Assembly (NCBI RefSeq): GCF_036669915.1
Contig: NC_089320.1
Location: 22,241,948 to 22,305,947, forward strand
Length of the DNA stretch: 64,000 bases
From: Pocillopora verrucosa
Taxonomy: Eukaryota; Cnidaria; Anthozoa; Scleractinia; Pocilloporidae
Direction of reading: 5' to 3'
Positions 35,515-48,836 of the stretch are shown here, one piece after another. The notes under the pieces are model-generated. The model was not told the origin of the DNA. It saw nothing but the letters and a program-made list of their open reading frames with translations, and ran no database searches. How positions within the stretch are numbered: position 1 is the stretch's first letter; each line of letters starts with the position of its first letter. The position numbers were made by a program, and so were the translations under genes.

Positions 35515-38500
35515 TTACATTTTCCTCACTTCCAATTCTCCATTGATAGGCCCGCGGCAAGTGGGGCAACGAGAATCACCTTTGCTCTTATGCTCAGTTA
35601 TACATCTTCCACAATAAAGAAAATGTATGCAAGGCATAATGACACAATTACGTTGTCGTTCAAAGCAGATTTGGCACAGTTCCGATCCTCTAGATTGTTC
35701 TAGCTCTCTCTCTAACTGGCCTATTCTCTCAGTGTTTTTCATGTTGCTCTCTTCTGCGTCCTTAAACTTCTGCTCGAACTCTAATCTCAGTTCATCAGAA
35801 ACCTGCCTGCGTTGAATTTCAAAACTTTGGCGTATTTCAGAAAGACCGGGTTCAAGTTGATAGTTTCTGTCCAACACTGCCTGAGCAGCTCTCAAAGAGT
35901 CCAGTTCGCCTTTGAGGTCTAAGTTATCGTCTTTTAACTTTGTTGCACTTTCAACCAAAGAAAAAAGCTGGGATCTTATGTAACTCATCTGCGCAAGCTT
36001 TAAAGCAGTTTCTTCATCAACTTGACCAGTAGACAGCTGACCTACAAATACTTAAAAAAAAAAACCACAAAACCATGGATTGAGCCATCAACTTTCTTAA
36101 CTGTCATCGCCCAGCATGAAATTTTTAAAACTCTTAAATTACTTTTTAATTGGCGAATTAATCAGGTGATATCAAGCACAGGGAGGGGATACTAACTTGG
36201 GTTCCTTTTGATAACTTTCAAGTGCATGGCACTTCTCTTCTACAAATTGCTTGTTTAGCGCATGTCGTCACGCATGCTAGAGCGTCTTTCACTTGACACT
36301 TAATGAAAATTTGTTCATATTGAATTATTTAGGTACCAACCTTGGCCTTGTTTGTATTCTCGGTACTCACTGACACCGTGGGGCCAAGTGAAAAGAGTTA
36401 TGCCATCCAGTGATCCATCGTTCCATGTCCCTTCCTGAATGGTCCCATTTGGTAACTTCAAGATCCCATATCCTGTCATTTTATCATACTGCCACAAACC
36501 CTCATATATAGCACCAGATACAAACGTCATCTTTCCATGACCATGCCTAGCAAACAGAAGACTGGGCATAAAGCAAAAATCTCTCTCCTTTTCTCTTTAA
36601 TATCTGGCAGTTTGCTTTTAAGGCTGAAAATAGAGATTTGCATTGTGTTGCCCTGAGTAGCTGTTCTTAGTTCATAGAGTTTTCAACTAACAGTCACTTC
36701 TCTCTTAGTGAACACCTACTTACATGGACCATGGGGCTTAGGCAAGATTTTCAGAAAGGGGGGTAGGTCTACCTGTGCGTTCTACTTGCATTTGGGAGCA
36801 TGCCAGGTTGGTTTGCTATGATTAATTGACTCAAGATACAAAGAAAAGGTTACATGCACACTCTCTACCACAAGCTATGCTTTTAGGAAGCTCAGACTTT
36901 GTCCTTGCTGTTCCAGTTCTAGGTCTTGCTCAAAACAGTTTACAGCTCTGTTGCTTTTACAACTTAACAATACAACTCTACTTTCTCGACACACCTCATG
37001 TTATTCCTCCATCCACCAATGTAAAACCCATGTTCATTGACTTCTGGGCTGTCACTTTTTACAGGTACTGTCAGAATAAAGCCTTCCCCTTCACCGTTCC
37101 TCATACCTGCAACACATGTAACAATAACAGAAAGTTCCCCAACAAATTAGATGCATGGCGTTAGTTTTACTGATAGAAACTTGTTTCAGTGTTTCTTACA
37201 CCTTCCTCCTGCTCTTACTGTAATGTCGTTTCAACAAACAATAATACTATTTTGACCTATGCCAATTTTTGATGTCATCAACATCAAAAAGGAGTGAACA
37301 ATTTCGTTTTTGCCTCCAAAATGATCCTCAGATCATGAAACAAAGAACCTTTCTCAAAAATGACCAAGTCAACTTAAGTTGTTTGGGGGAGCTCTAATTC
37401 AAGGAGTCTGGGAGGCCCTGTATAAAGGAATCAAAGGTCTTTTTAGATACTCTCAGTTGGAACATCAAGGCATCATATGACTACAGAATCAATCAATACA
37501 ATTTCATATGAGCTACATAGAAGCTACAAGCTCAAGGTGGCTACTTGGGGTGAGAAATTCAATCAAGTCCATCACGGCATAATGTCTGGGGCAAACTCCA
37601 AGAATATTACACCTAATGGTTCTCACATTTCTCCTTATCCTTTATCCCTCTAAACCAATCTGACAGTTGTCCCAGATATTTACCTCTGAACCAGTCTCCT
37701 CTGTATAAAAGTCTCCCTGTCACAGTTTTCAGGCTTCCATATCCATGGGGAAGTTTCCGCTGACCTCTCACCTCACTGACTGCCTGGGAGGTTACAGGTC
37801 CATTAACCTGACATATACATTTCAGTGCATCCTTGCTGGTCATTGCTTTGACTTGGAAGCTGGTAAAAGGGTTTCTTGCATAGCGACAAAGCATTGTAGT
37901 TTTAAGTGCGATCTCCTCAAGATTGGCACCAACAGTCTGCATGTTATCTTGTGATGATTCTGAGCAGGAAGAAACCAACACAAGTAAGTATCTTATTAAT
38001 GGCTCTCAATCTCAAACGCATTTTTTTTATACAGGTAACATGATGGAACAATTCTGGGGTGTTCCGTCACCAAGGTTGTCACTTCCTCCAAATAAGTTGA
38101 TAACCAGCCCATCATCTGAGTCTCTGCACAAGAGGGAATACATACGTGGGTATATATGTTTTTGAGGGACATGTAACACCGAATAAAATGTTTCCACTCA
38201 AACTGATACCTTTTGTTGGACACTACGTGCATTTAAACATGGTTTTCTGTCTTTTATTTACATTTATTTCCCTAGTAGAAAACATGCAAAAATCCAGGAA
38301 TAGCTTAACCTTTTAACTGACCCAAGATCTCATTAGTAATTCTCCTTACTGTCTGCCATACAGTTCTTATGTTGTTAGGTTTGAGAATTTGGTATTGGAT
38401 CAACTAATTATCCCCAAATTGATAATTTTCTTTATTCTCATCACTTATCTAGTTGATATTGTAAGGAGAAATTCATCTTGGTCACTTATGGGAGTTACAG

Positions 38501-41174
38501 GGTTAAATGTTTTTGAATTTTTAAAGTTTTCACAGGGGCTTCATATCAATAGGAATGAAAGCTTTTTTGATTTTCTTGAAGCAGAAAAAACAATTTAGGA
38601 AATCATTTTCAAACAATCAATGTTATCATCGCAGACATCACTATTCACATTCTCAATTGCATTCCTATTTTCACTCATATTATTTCTGTTTTGTCATTTC
38701 AGTTTCACTTCATATAAGCAGTAATCCTTCACTGTCGCCCCTACATGTAAGCTGATAAGTACTGGTGTGAATTACAATATTCTAAGAGCAGACACAGACA
38801 TCAGTATCTGTACCTGGAGATGAACTATTATTTGATGAATCAGCTGATTCACCAGTAATCATTGAGTTCAAGGTGATTAATCTTTGAAAAAAATTTCTTT
38901 GAATTTCTGTACTGCCCATCAGCCCCACTAAAGGATCCTTAAGCTCACACAATAGATCCCTTGGATCATCATCTGGATTCTCATCAGAGCTTTCTGCATG
39001 GCTGGTCTCCAGTCTATTAGAACCAGTGTCTCTATGTCCCTCAGATCTGGCAGCTTTCTGTCCCAGTTTGAGCAACACCAGCTTATGGAGAGAGTTTTGG
39101 ATTTGCATGCACTTGATAATGCTCCCGTGCAGAGAGGACATGAGGTCTTTTCCCATTGAAACAGTCACCATTGGTGCTTGCTCTGATTCTTCAGCTGATT
39201 GGTGAGACACTTCACTGGGATCAGTTGATGGTTGTGTGGTGGAATAATGGGAGCTCTGTGATGTTTGCTCTTGAGCATTGTTTGTGATAGAATCTGTGTC
39301 CACTGGAAACAAATGCAAAATCCTTAGGACAGGGCTCACAAAATATTATCCATGAAAGATTATTGATAATTTAAACTTTTTGAAATTCTTGTGCTTTTTG
39401 CTGTCATTCACATACAACATAAGTTGCTTTAAGGAGCATGCAAAAAAAGAAACTAGTTTTATATATCCTGATTTTAACTTGATTACTTTATACCATAAAT
39501 TGTGTGAATAAACTGAAGCTGTTCCTTATTAAAAAAGTTAAATTATAAAACAAATAACTCTTTTTCTTACTCGGGCTGGGATTCTTCATTTCAACACTTG
39601 AATTTGACCAATGATGTAAGGTAAAGCCTCTTGAATAATTTCTAGCTGAACTTTTGAATTGTTTTTCTGACCTTTTGGTTTTTGGTTTCTTCACATACTT
39701 ATAGTCCTCTAAACGCAGCTCCTAAATAGTTTACAAAGATAGATACATAATCACCCAGGAGTTAAACAAGTTATTTCTAATTAATTTATTACAGTTAACT
39801 GAGTTACTGAAAAATTGTCATATGGTTGCTTTTTTTGGCTTTCGCCTGAAACTGGGTTAAAGGTAACCATAGAAATTAATTGAACAACAGTTGATTTTTT
39901 TTTTTTTAACCAAGTTTATTAATTTCTAATCACCTTTCTGCATAATTAAATCCAGGTTATAGTGGCCTTTTATCAGTGCCAAGATGTGTGGGAGATAAAT
40001 TCAGTGTTCTACAAGGCAGAGTCAAGTGCATATATAAGCATCTAGACAAAAAAATAAGTTTCTATTAATAGCAAAATCACCCAAACAAAAGTTAACTGTA
40101 CTTACCTCCACACTCTTTTGAGAATAAATTTCCATCATGGTTATGGTTTGAAACCTTTCTTTAAATCCTTGAAGATCAAGTGATGACAATGAAGTGGCCT
40201 AGTGTAATCATGAGACATTCATCTTAATCAGAAAGGGTTATAGTACACTATGAACAACAATCATAACAACAGGTCAAACATAGATTTAATATATAAATAT
40301 TCTATAAATAATATTCATAAAAGAAGTATAATTTGTTGTTTACAGAGGAAAGCTACTTCGCAACCACCCAATTAGACCTTGTCAAAAAGGTTTGGGGTGC
40401 ACTTAAAACTTTCTGAGTCTGCTACTTACACAAAATTGTATGGGTGTTCCACAGAGTGTCCATGCATTTGGATAAATTACTGAAAAGTAAAAATTCATCA
40501 TACAAATCATTGAAAATATCAATCATCAAAGTTGGGTGCCACTTACAGGACTGGTGGAACTATATATGGGCTACATGCAAGACCAGTTTTCAATTCATTG
40601 TAGAAACCTCAATATTTCTGCAATAAGGCTTTACTCTTCTGTAGTCATTGCTTGATGTTACCTGAATGAGATCAAATTCATTACAGTACTCTTTTGGTTT
40701 AAAGCCACATCCAAACTGATATCCGTCAAAGAGGTTCAAATCAATATACTTCAGACAAACATGACTTGTATATTAATGTTACATGAAATGCCCCCTCCAC
40801 TCATCCAAAATAGAAGAAAGACAGAGCTAGATTACAGTTCTTAACCAAGGTGAATACTAAAATTAAGGAATTTTTTTATCTTATGTTTCTACTAACTGAT
40901 ACTCCTGACATATTTCTAACCTGACTATTTGTAACATAGAATTTGTGGGTTATTTAAGTTAGAGGTGCAAATGGAGCAAAAAATATCAACATGAGGGAAG
41001 CTTGTAAAAAAGGAGGATGCTGAAAAAAGCTGAGCCAAAATAAGATTCTGGCACATTAAGGAATTTTGCCTTACATGGAGGTAGATTAATACTTTGTCCT
41101 GAATACAAAAGATATTCCTGATGATCATCTTCTTCAAATGCAACATTCCAACAAATAGCCAACTCTGCAGCCAT
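35515..41174 (-). CDS. RING paralog A: GLEBS motif, helical domain, MORN repeats, coiled coil, RING finger
   Basis: Nine exons (41174-41075, 40479-40430, 40198-40106, 39721-39571, 39302-38814, 37959-37684, 37106-36995, 36546-36341, 36041-35515) join to 667 residues. Residues about 46-92 match the NUP98 GLEBS motif, the Rae1/Gle2 hook: GTPIQF, then FQTITMMEIYSQKSVEELRL and EDYKY. No FG repeats are present. Residues 132-294 contain a helical block with SIIKCMQIQNSLHKLVLLKL. Residues 295-492 contain YARNPFT and MORN repeats ([20 protein letters not shown]). Residues about 515-610 are coiled coil. Residues 615-655 form a C3HC4 RING (CQIC, MPCIH, YCGRC, CPTC). It is probably a ubiquitin ligase, with Rae1 or Bub3 as candidate partners; that is inference. 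It lacks the SH3-like and heptad segments of paralog B. A non-coding first exon may lie at about 41822-42120, where a good donor site is visible. Confidence 0.85.
38309..38502 (+). mobile_element. piggyBac-like MITE flanked by TTAA, in RING gene A intron 5
   Basis: TTAA duplications at 38305-38308 and 38503-38506 flank an element beginning CCTTTTAACTGACCCAAGAT and ending GGGAGTTACAGGG. It shares agatctcattagtaattctc with the copy at 55.5 kb. TTAA duplication and termini of the form CCC...GGG are the piggyBac signature. Confidence 0.75.
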
Positions 41175-42904
41175 GATTAAAACACTTGAATTATCTTTGC
41201 ATGTCAGCAAATTCTGCAAAATTAAAAAATACAACAGCACAGACTCCATGGACTTAATCAACCAGAGACAGTTAAAACTCTTAATTTTTGTTAAAGAAGC
41301 AGAAGTTTGGTAATCATGTATGGTGACATGATATATGCATCAGTGTCTTCCTACAAATCACAACAGAGGGTACAGGCTTAGGGGTAAGGGTTAGGGTCTG
41401 TACTCAAGCCATTAAGTTGCCATCTCCCCTCCCTCCGAGCCAGACCTTATCCCAGTTTCCTTGGCATGAAGCTACTAGAAGTATTACCACTTCCCCCTGA
41501 ATGGTATGCTCAAATCCCATCACAAGGTTATCCCCCAGCATTTCATCATGCTACACTACAAATTTGTTGGCAACCATTACACACTCAGCAATAACCCGTT
41601 ATGTCAGAGGAAAATGTACCATTTGATACCAATCGCAGGTTGTAATTTTGGGTAAGCTGTCAAATGTGCCAAAAATAATCCAAATGTCTTTCTTCAATGG
41701 CAATTGGTTAATTGTGTAATTCTTCTTAATATGATGTTCTGTCGATTATATCAAATTTGCATGATTTACAGCCTGAAGAAAAATGGAAGCCGGAAAACTA
41801 CTGAAGAAAGGACTTACCAGGATAATCCCTGGCCAGTCTCACCTCAACGTGATCGGGACCGGATCTCAACCGAATTCCGGTTCTGTTGAGTTGTTGTTCT
41901 GTTGGTCGAGGAAAAACCGAAAGTCAAACCTCGTCGATATCCAGAAGCCTCCTTCCGGTTGTAAGAGTGAAACTTGTGCAAAACATGATTAAATAAGCTG
42001 GAAAAAATTCCTAGAGCAAAATCGTTCTGCTTATATACTTCTCTGTGAAGCAGAAGTGTCCTTAAGTAGCTTTTAGGTAATCTCTGTAGGTTCCGGTTGA
42101 GACACGGAAGCTTGATTAGCACGACCGAAATGACTTCTGGTGTAGATAGAGTCCCGTTTCAGCAAAGCGGGTATGAATGTAGGTCTAGCGGAGTCATCTT
42201 CAACACAGCTTAATGTCTAGAGATTTTCATTTTTATCTTCTTCTCTTTTTTTTTTTTTTTTTTTTTTTCTTTTCGAAAGTTATAAATTGAAGATGACTGC
42301 TCAATAAAATTGTTGACTTCTACTTCCGGATCAAGCCCCAGTTTGGCGACAAATTGGCATAACCACGATATTCACAAATTAAGATGTGCGGCAGTTCCTT
42401 TCGTAACCTCTTTAAATTCTGCCCATGGTTTACTTATAAACCGGAAAGTCCCAAGCTGAACATGACATGACCGTCTCTATTTCAAAGATTTAGTTGAATA
42501 AATTGATAATCTCCTCCTTTCCCGCTTCGACGAAGTTACCATTCCCGCTATCGGACATTGATACAGCGATAAACGAGCCAACTGTTCATTGATTACCTGT
42601 ATATTCTCCTTCACCTATTAGCACTGGCGTAACCTCTTTCGGCTAAAATAGATGAAAGATGATACCTAATGTCTCGGAAAATAAATGATAATCCCACGAT
42701 CGCCTCTTTAGAAGCGTAATTCCTCTTCACCAAGTGGCACAAGCAATGGTAAACGTGGAAGTAAACGTTGTCGTATTATTTCGAGTTTTGTACGTATATG
42801 GTGATCGAAGTCCTTCATCAAGTAAATATCTCATGACGGCCTAAAAGAGTTAAAATGGGAACTATCTTTAACCAATTTGAAATGAAATGAATAAAGTACC
42901 ATCA
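41175..42904. other. Upstream region of RING gene A
   Basis: Probably holds the promoter and a non-coding first exon of gene A: on the minus strand a strong donor (CTG followed by gtaagt) sits at about 41822. The sequence around 41850-41960 is comparatively CG-rich. A poly-T tract of about 25 bases lies near 42246-42270. No coding exon is supported; the plus-strand ORFs at 41704-41992 have no features. Confidence 0.45.
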
Positions 42905-42907
42905 AAC

Positions 42908-43355
42908 ATAGTAATTTAGTATTATCAAGTGAGTTAATAACGTAAATTGACCACCATAAAGAATTTAAAAGCTGACGTTTCTAGCTTTAGCCCTTCGCAG
43001 AGCGATTGGAGGAATTCTGGGTTGTGTGTGGGATTACATGTAGAAAACGGAGCTACGTTATATGGTGACGAGAAAAACAAAAATAAATTGGTTGAATGAA
43101 AAGCGCTCGTTGATACCGTGGGGATTAAGAGTGCCTATTTGAAAGATAAATTTTTGTTCCAAATTTTGGCGGCTTTCCGAACTGCCTAGATGTAGGGAAA
43201 GGCCGCAAACGGCCATATATTTCTTAGAATGATAATGGAGATTAAAGTGTCCAGCGACTGGTTTGGGTGCGTCCTTGTCATTTCTTTCCACGCTGCGAAG
43301 GTGTTTTCGTAATCGGTCACCTTGTCGTCCTCCTGTTTCCACAATGTACAACTAA
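42908..43355 (-). mobile_element. Penelope-like element: 5'-truncated tail with GIY-YIG domain and terminal repeat
   Basis: On the minus strand, 43351-43058 encodes a C-terminal GIY-YIG endonuclease relic of PLE type: YIVETGGRQGDRLRKHL, then PVAGHFN, GLSLHLG, RQNLEQKFIFQIGTLNPHGI. The catalytic motif reads YIV instead of YIG, so the domain is probably dead. Directly downstream (about 43015-42908) lies one arm of the repeat family found near 24, 50 and 53 kb. That arm includes a damaged hammerhead-like core (CUGCGAAGGGCUAAAGC). The order ORF then repeat with ribozyme-like core is how PLEs are built. It lies between RING genes A and B. No reverse transcriptase domain remains. Confidence 0.8.
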
Positions 43356-43626
43356 ACAACAACGAAACGTCAGGCGCTACAACCGGCAACAGTACTTCTC
43401 AGGACGAATCTCACCCGGACGATCAGATTACAAGATCAACTTTAAGAAATGTCATTCTTACAAAACGAATTTTACGTTTCTTAAATCATTTTATTCGTAA
43501 GAAATATTAAAACAATTGTCTTAACATTTACAATGATACAATGACTATACATTGAGTTCGATTTGGTTTACAACTCGAGTATAGATTGAACGACAATAGT
43601 TTTCTCATTTATTGAGAATGTATGGT

Positions 43627-46600
43627 TTAATGATCAAGATTACAGAAAAGTTTAGCGGTGACATCCCGCTTGCAAGAAGGGCATTTGATAGAGGAGCCCT
43701 TCATTAATTCTTTTACACAAGTTCTACAGTACAAAAAATGGCCACAGGGCATGATGAGGCAGTCACGAGGCTGTTTGGCACACTGCTTACAAAGCACAGA
43801 GCTCCTGGATTTTTCGAGTTCCATTTTGAGATCGAGAATTTTTTGGGCACTTTTCGCCTCGGATTCTTTTACTTTGTTTAAATTCTTCTCAAACTCTTGT
43901 TGCTTTTCCGTACAGTCACGCTCTAGCTGCTCCCTAAAACTTTCACGAATTTCAAACATAGCAGTGTGGTAATGACTTCTCAACTCAGCCTGTACCATCT
44001 TATGCATGCTCTGTTGCTCACTGAGACGTAGTTTCTCGGCATTTAGCTGAATTACACATTCACTCATGTCTGAAATCTTGGACTGAATGGAACGCATTTG
44101 AGACAGCTTCTGAGCAGCTTCCTTACCGATTGCACAGGAAGACAGGAGACCTGAGGATCAAACGACAAAATAAATAAAAAAAGAACAATTTTACTTCTAT
44201 ACCAGGAGTAGTCCCCCTTTCCGAGTAATAACAATCAATTTATAATTTAACTCAATATCAATTTCTTTACTATTCATTATAAATTAAATCCAACATATTT
44301 GGTTATAGGGAAAATATTTAGTTATTCATTCATTTTTTTATTTGTGGTATGGCCCAGCTCAGCCTTAAAGCTGGTTTAAATGGAATCCGGTGTAAAACAA
44401 CAACTAGGCCAAAACACAACACTGAGAGCAACGTCACCTACTCTGCGAGAAGTACACGGGTTCTTTAACGTACCCCGCCAACAGTACGGTATAGATGCAG
44501 GCGATGAGATGGGGACTACTGTTTATCATCCTTATCTGAGAAGACTAGAGCATCTTACCATTTGCAGATGCTATAGCAAAGGCAGAACATTCTCCTTAGT
44601 TACTTTAAGATCTTGATCAAAATGAATTAAACTACGCCCGTTATATGATGGAAACACCTCTCAAATTTAAACATCTTTTATCGAAACGCGGGGCTAAATT
44701 TTAGTTCAACCCATTGATGATGTTGAAATGTACATCGAATGTCGTGAGGTGAACATCTGTTCTCACTTAAACAAAACAATCGAGTGGTTTAAAGCACTAA
44801 CCTCGACGCTTATCATATTCTCGAAACTCAGTGACTCCATGAGGCCAAGTAAACTGCACACATCCATCTATGCACCCATCTTTCCAACTCCCCTCTTGAA
44901 CAGCACCATCCGGAAGCGTCAAAGTCCCATAGCCGGTCATTTTGTCGTACTGCCAGTCACCTTCGTATACAGCACCGGAAGAAAACATCATCTTTCCATG
45001 ACCATGCCTAGAGTAGGCCCAAACAATTTCATCAACACGTAAGGCTCGGTTGAACTAAGCAATAGAATATATAGTCTATGTGAAAGTACATCTGTGTAAA
45101 AGCGAAATTGAAAGCAAATTACGCCCTTTTCAGTAAATTAGAACCATCTTATATTTCTATGTTGGTGTGTGTACTTAGTCAGAAACGAGTTGAGGCTCTT
45201 ACAAGTCTTTCCGAAACAGGAAATTCGAAGCTCGATCATTTGAAACCAATTTCTTTGTCTTCTTTCTGCGCGATGACCTTAGAGATGCATTAACACAAGT
45301 GTTAATTCTCATTGAGTAGCTGTTACTGGACTTATTTTTTCTTGGTTATCTCGGTGATTGTTTCTTTGATTAAGTCGTCTACTAAACACGTCAATGCATA
45401 TCTCTTTTCAGCAGATATCTGCGTACTGCAGCCCGTACTTTGTTTTTACCTCATATTGTTTTTCCATCCACCACTGTAGAGTCCATGTTTAGCTGTTGTT
45501 AGATTGTCGCAAGGCAAAGAAAGGATGAGACCTTTACCCATCCCATCTCTCTTGCCTGTGTGCAAAACAGAGATCTTCCATTACTATTAAAGAGTTACAC
45601 TTTCTTGCGCATGATACTGCACGACCAGTCATTAAATATTCCTCAAAATTAAGCATTTTGCTGAGTGTTAAGTCTTGTTCATGGGCGATTAACATGCCTT
45701 GGCCTTGCATTATCTTTGAGTAGGGATGGAATTACATTACATATTTTTACTATTTTTGACCTTTTTACTACTTTTACTACGTTTCACTTTGTAGCCTAAG
45801 ATACGTAATTTTCAGCTCGTGAAGAAATAAAGACTACTAATGAGACTCAAGTTACATAGGGTGCGATAATGAAACACTAATTGATACTTATCAGGTATGA
45901 AAAATAACACGGGGACGCAAAATAACAGTCAACGATGATTCACAGAGACAGAGGTAATTGTCCTCGCTTTTCATCGACGATGATGTAAATACCGATGATC
46001 AGTTTTCGCTTTGTAGCCTTTTTAAATAGTACTGAATAGTTTCTAACAGTAGCCGGACAGTTGACCAGACTGAGCGTTACCTTTACACCAGTCTCCTGTG
46101 TACAAAGTTTTACCCATCACCGTTTTAAGGCTACCATGACCATGTGGAAGTTTCCTTTGACTACTTGCATTGTAGTTGGTTACTGCAAGAAAATAACGAT
46201 GCAGTAAGTGATAAGCTTTACCTGAAGATGTCTATGTAGTTTTTGTACCTTGCTAACACAATGGAAGTATGAAAAACTACTCAGAAGTGGTCTTAAGTAT
46301 ATATTGGTTCCTATTTTTTCCCTCATTCATGCAACGAGATTTGAAAGAAGCGGAAGAGGAGCATTGATAAACTTAAAGAAAAAAATTTTCTAACGTGTTC
46401 TAACGTGTGTCACGAGATTGAAGTTGCCAGTGTGAAGCGCTACGTTTTGACTGTATACTAAGTACCAGTCCTCTTCAGGCAACCTATAATAGGAACAGAT
46501 GGAGTCATATTTAACTTGAAATGCACATCAACGCCATTTCTTAGCGTTTCTTTGTCTGGTGGATCTCGGAGAGGAAAAAAATAATCATTAACCGTCGATT

Positions 46601-48793
46601 TCAACTGTCGATTAAATATCCTACATTGGTCTTCATATCCAAAGGAAGCACACAGGACAAAGGAAACAAGCGCATTGTGACAAATTGACGCTCCCTAAAC
46701 CAAAATTGTACCTGCAGCTCCGCTGAACGGTAGTTTATCGTAATATACATGCTGTACCACATCCTCTGTAGTGGAAGCTTTGGGTTGTTTATTTGTAAAA
46801 GGATTTCGTACATATCCGCACTCCACTCTGTTCTTAAAGATAACTTCCTCAAGAAAAGATTGCACCGCCAAAATGTCTGCCCGTGGCTTGCTTTTCATTT
46901 CTGCAAAAAGGACGCCATGGTCACGGGTCAGGAAACACTAAACGTGCCGAACAACACACTGAAAAAATTAATGCCGAAAAACTGAGTACCACCTGAGGGC
47001 CAACCTTACCTAGAGAAGGGCGTGATTTGGCTTTCGGCAGTACGTAGAAAGGCTATCATAAAATTTCTAAAGTTTCAATTGACATTCGTTCCATACATGT
47101 GATTGTTGTTAATATTAGTATGTTTAATATTATTTCACAGTATAAACGACAACAGGATATGCACCGGATTGGTCAATATAATATTACTTGGTTTTTCTCT
47201 AGAAGGGTAAGACAACGACTAGCACTCACCGCGTTAGTAAATGCCCACCTTAACTCAGTTGTTAACATAAGCATCGGAGAGAGAAAAAACTTCAATTAGG
47301 ATACCCAGTTCTAAACAACGTTTATCAATTAGTTTATCAATCATCTACACTGTATCACTTTACCTAAACTGCCACTCGACAGCTCAAGAGTTGCCAAGCT
47401 GACTGCTGTTAATCTTTGAAAAAGTGTTTTTTGAATGCTTAAACAACGCATCAAAGCTTCCATGGGTTGTTTCAGATCACTGAGGAGAACCTGTGTATCA
47501 TGTTTACAATTTTCTCCTGTACTGCTCACATCAGAAGCCTCGTGTTCATCTGAGGCATGAACACTTCCCTGGACATCGGTGTCAGGTTGGCTTGAAGAGC
47601 ATGAAGCACGACCAGCTATTTGGAGAAGAACAAGTCTGTAGAGGGAGCTCTGGATTTGTATACACTTAATGATGCTCTTCAGCAGGGCTTCTGACAACTG
47701 TTTTCCTTCAGAAACTGTTAGCATTTGACCCGTTTCTTTTTCAACTCGCGGATGAGCACTGACTTTCGAGGTGAGACCAACGATTGATTCGCGGAAAAAA
47801 TCTTGTTCAGATGATCGTAGTTGTTTAGCGTCAACTGATTCTGCGCTGGACTCTATGATCACTGGCGAGACAAGTGTGGCACTACATTAGTTTAAATAAT
47901 GTTGTGAGGACAAACCTATGCTTGATAACTTCAAGCCATCTGGAGGAAAACCTGCCGAGACTAGCGCGATCTTTAAACGAAATAGTGCTCAGAATGTTGT
48001 AGTCTCTAAAAAATCCTTTCGTTCCCAATTAATTGTGGACATGTTCTTTTGAGCTGATACGGATGACCAGGTCAAATAAAATGGCGCATCAAAGGAGTCC
48101 ATGATACACTTCAAGTAATTGATCCGGATTCGAAAAAAAAAGATTGCAATACAGGGATGTGCCTAATCAAACGTTGCTAAGCCTGTATTATACTTTAGTA
48201 GAGCCATTCTTAAATTATTGTATAATTGCTTGGGGTAATGCCTATTAGTGAACTGTGCAAACTTTATTTATATTACAAAAGAAAGCTATAAGAATAATGA
48301 CCTTTTCCAGCTTCACTGAACACTCAAGTCCTTTATTTGAAGACTTGAATTTTATCAAGCTGTGTGATATCATTACCCTTCAACTTGCAGTGTTTATGTA
48401 TAAGTTCCATTACCAACTTTTACCTTCAATCTTTGATATTTTTTTCAATCCTGTCAGGGACATACATAGACATAACACTAGGTTGTCCTCCAGGATGACT
48501 TATGCCAAAACAAATTATGGAATTTTCAACATAAGGTTCCAACATAAAGCTTCTCTCCCTCAAACGTTTTAAGAAAAAGTTTAAGCCAATTCTTATTGCG
48601 AAATATTAATTGCAGATTTACCAAAACTACAGTTTATTCAGGCTTTCCATTGTTTAAAACTAGAATACTTGGCTTTCTTTTTTCGCCTTTCTTTTTCTAC
48701 GAGCTTTTTCTTTTCTCTTTACGTGTTTTGTGAAGTGTGTGTGCGTGTGTGTGCGTGTGTGTGCGTGTGTGTGCGTGTGTGTGCGTGTGTGCG

Positions 48794-48836
<43 letters not shown>

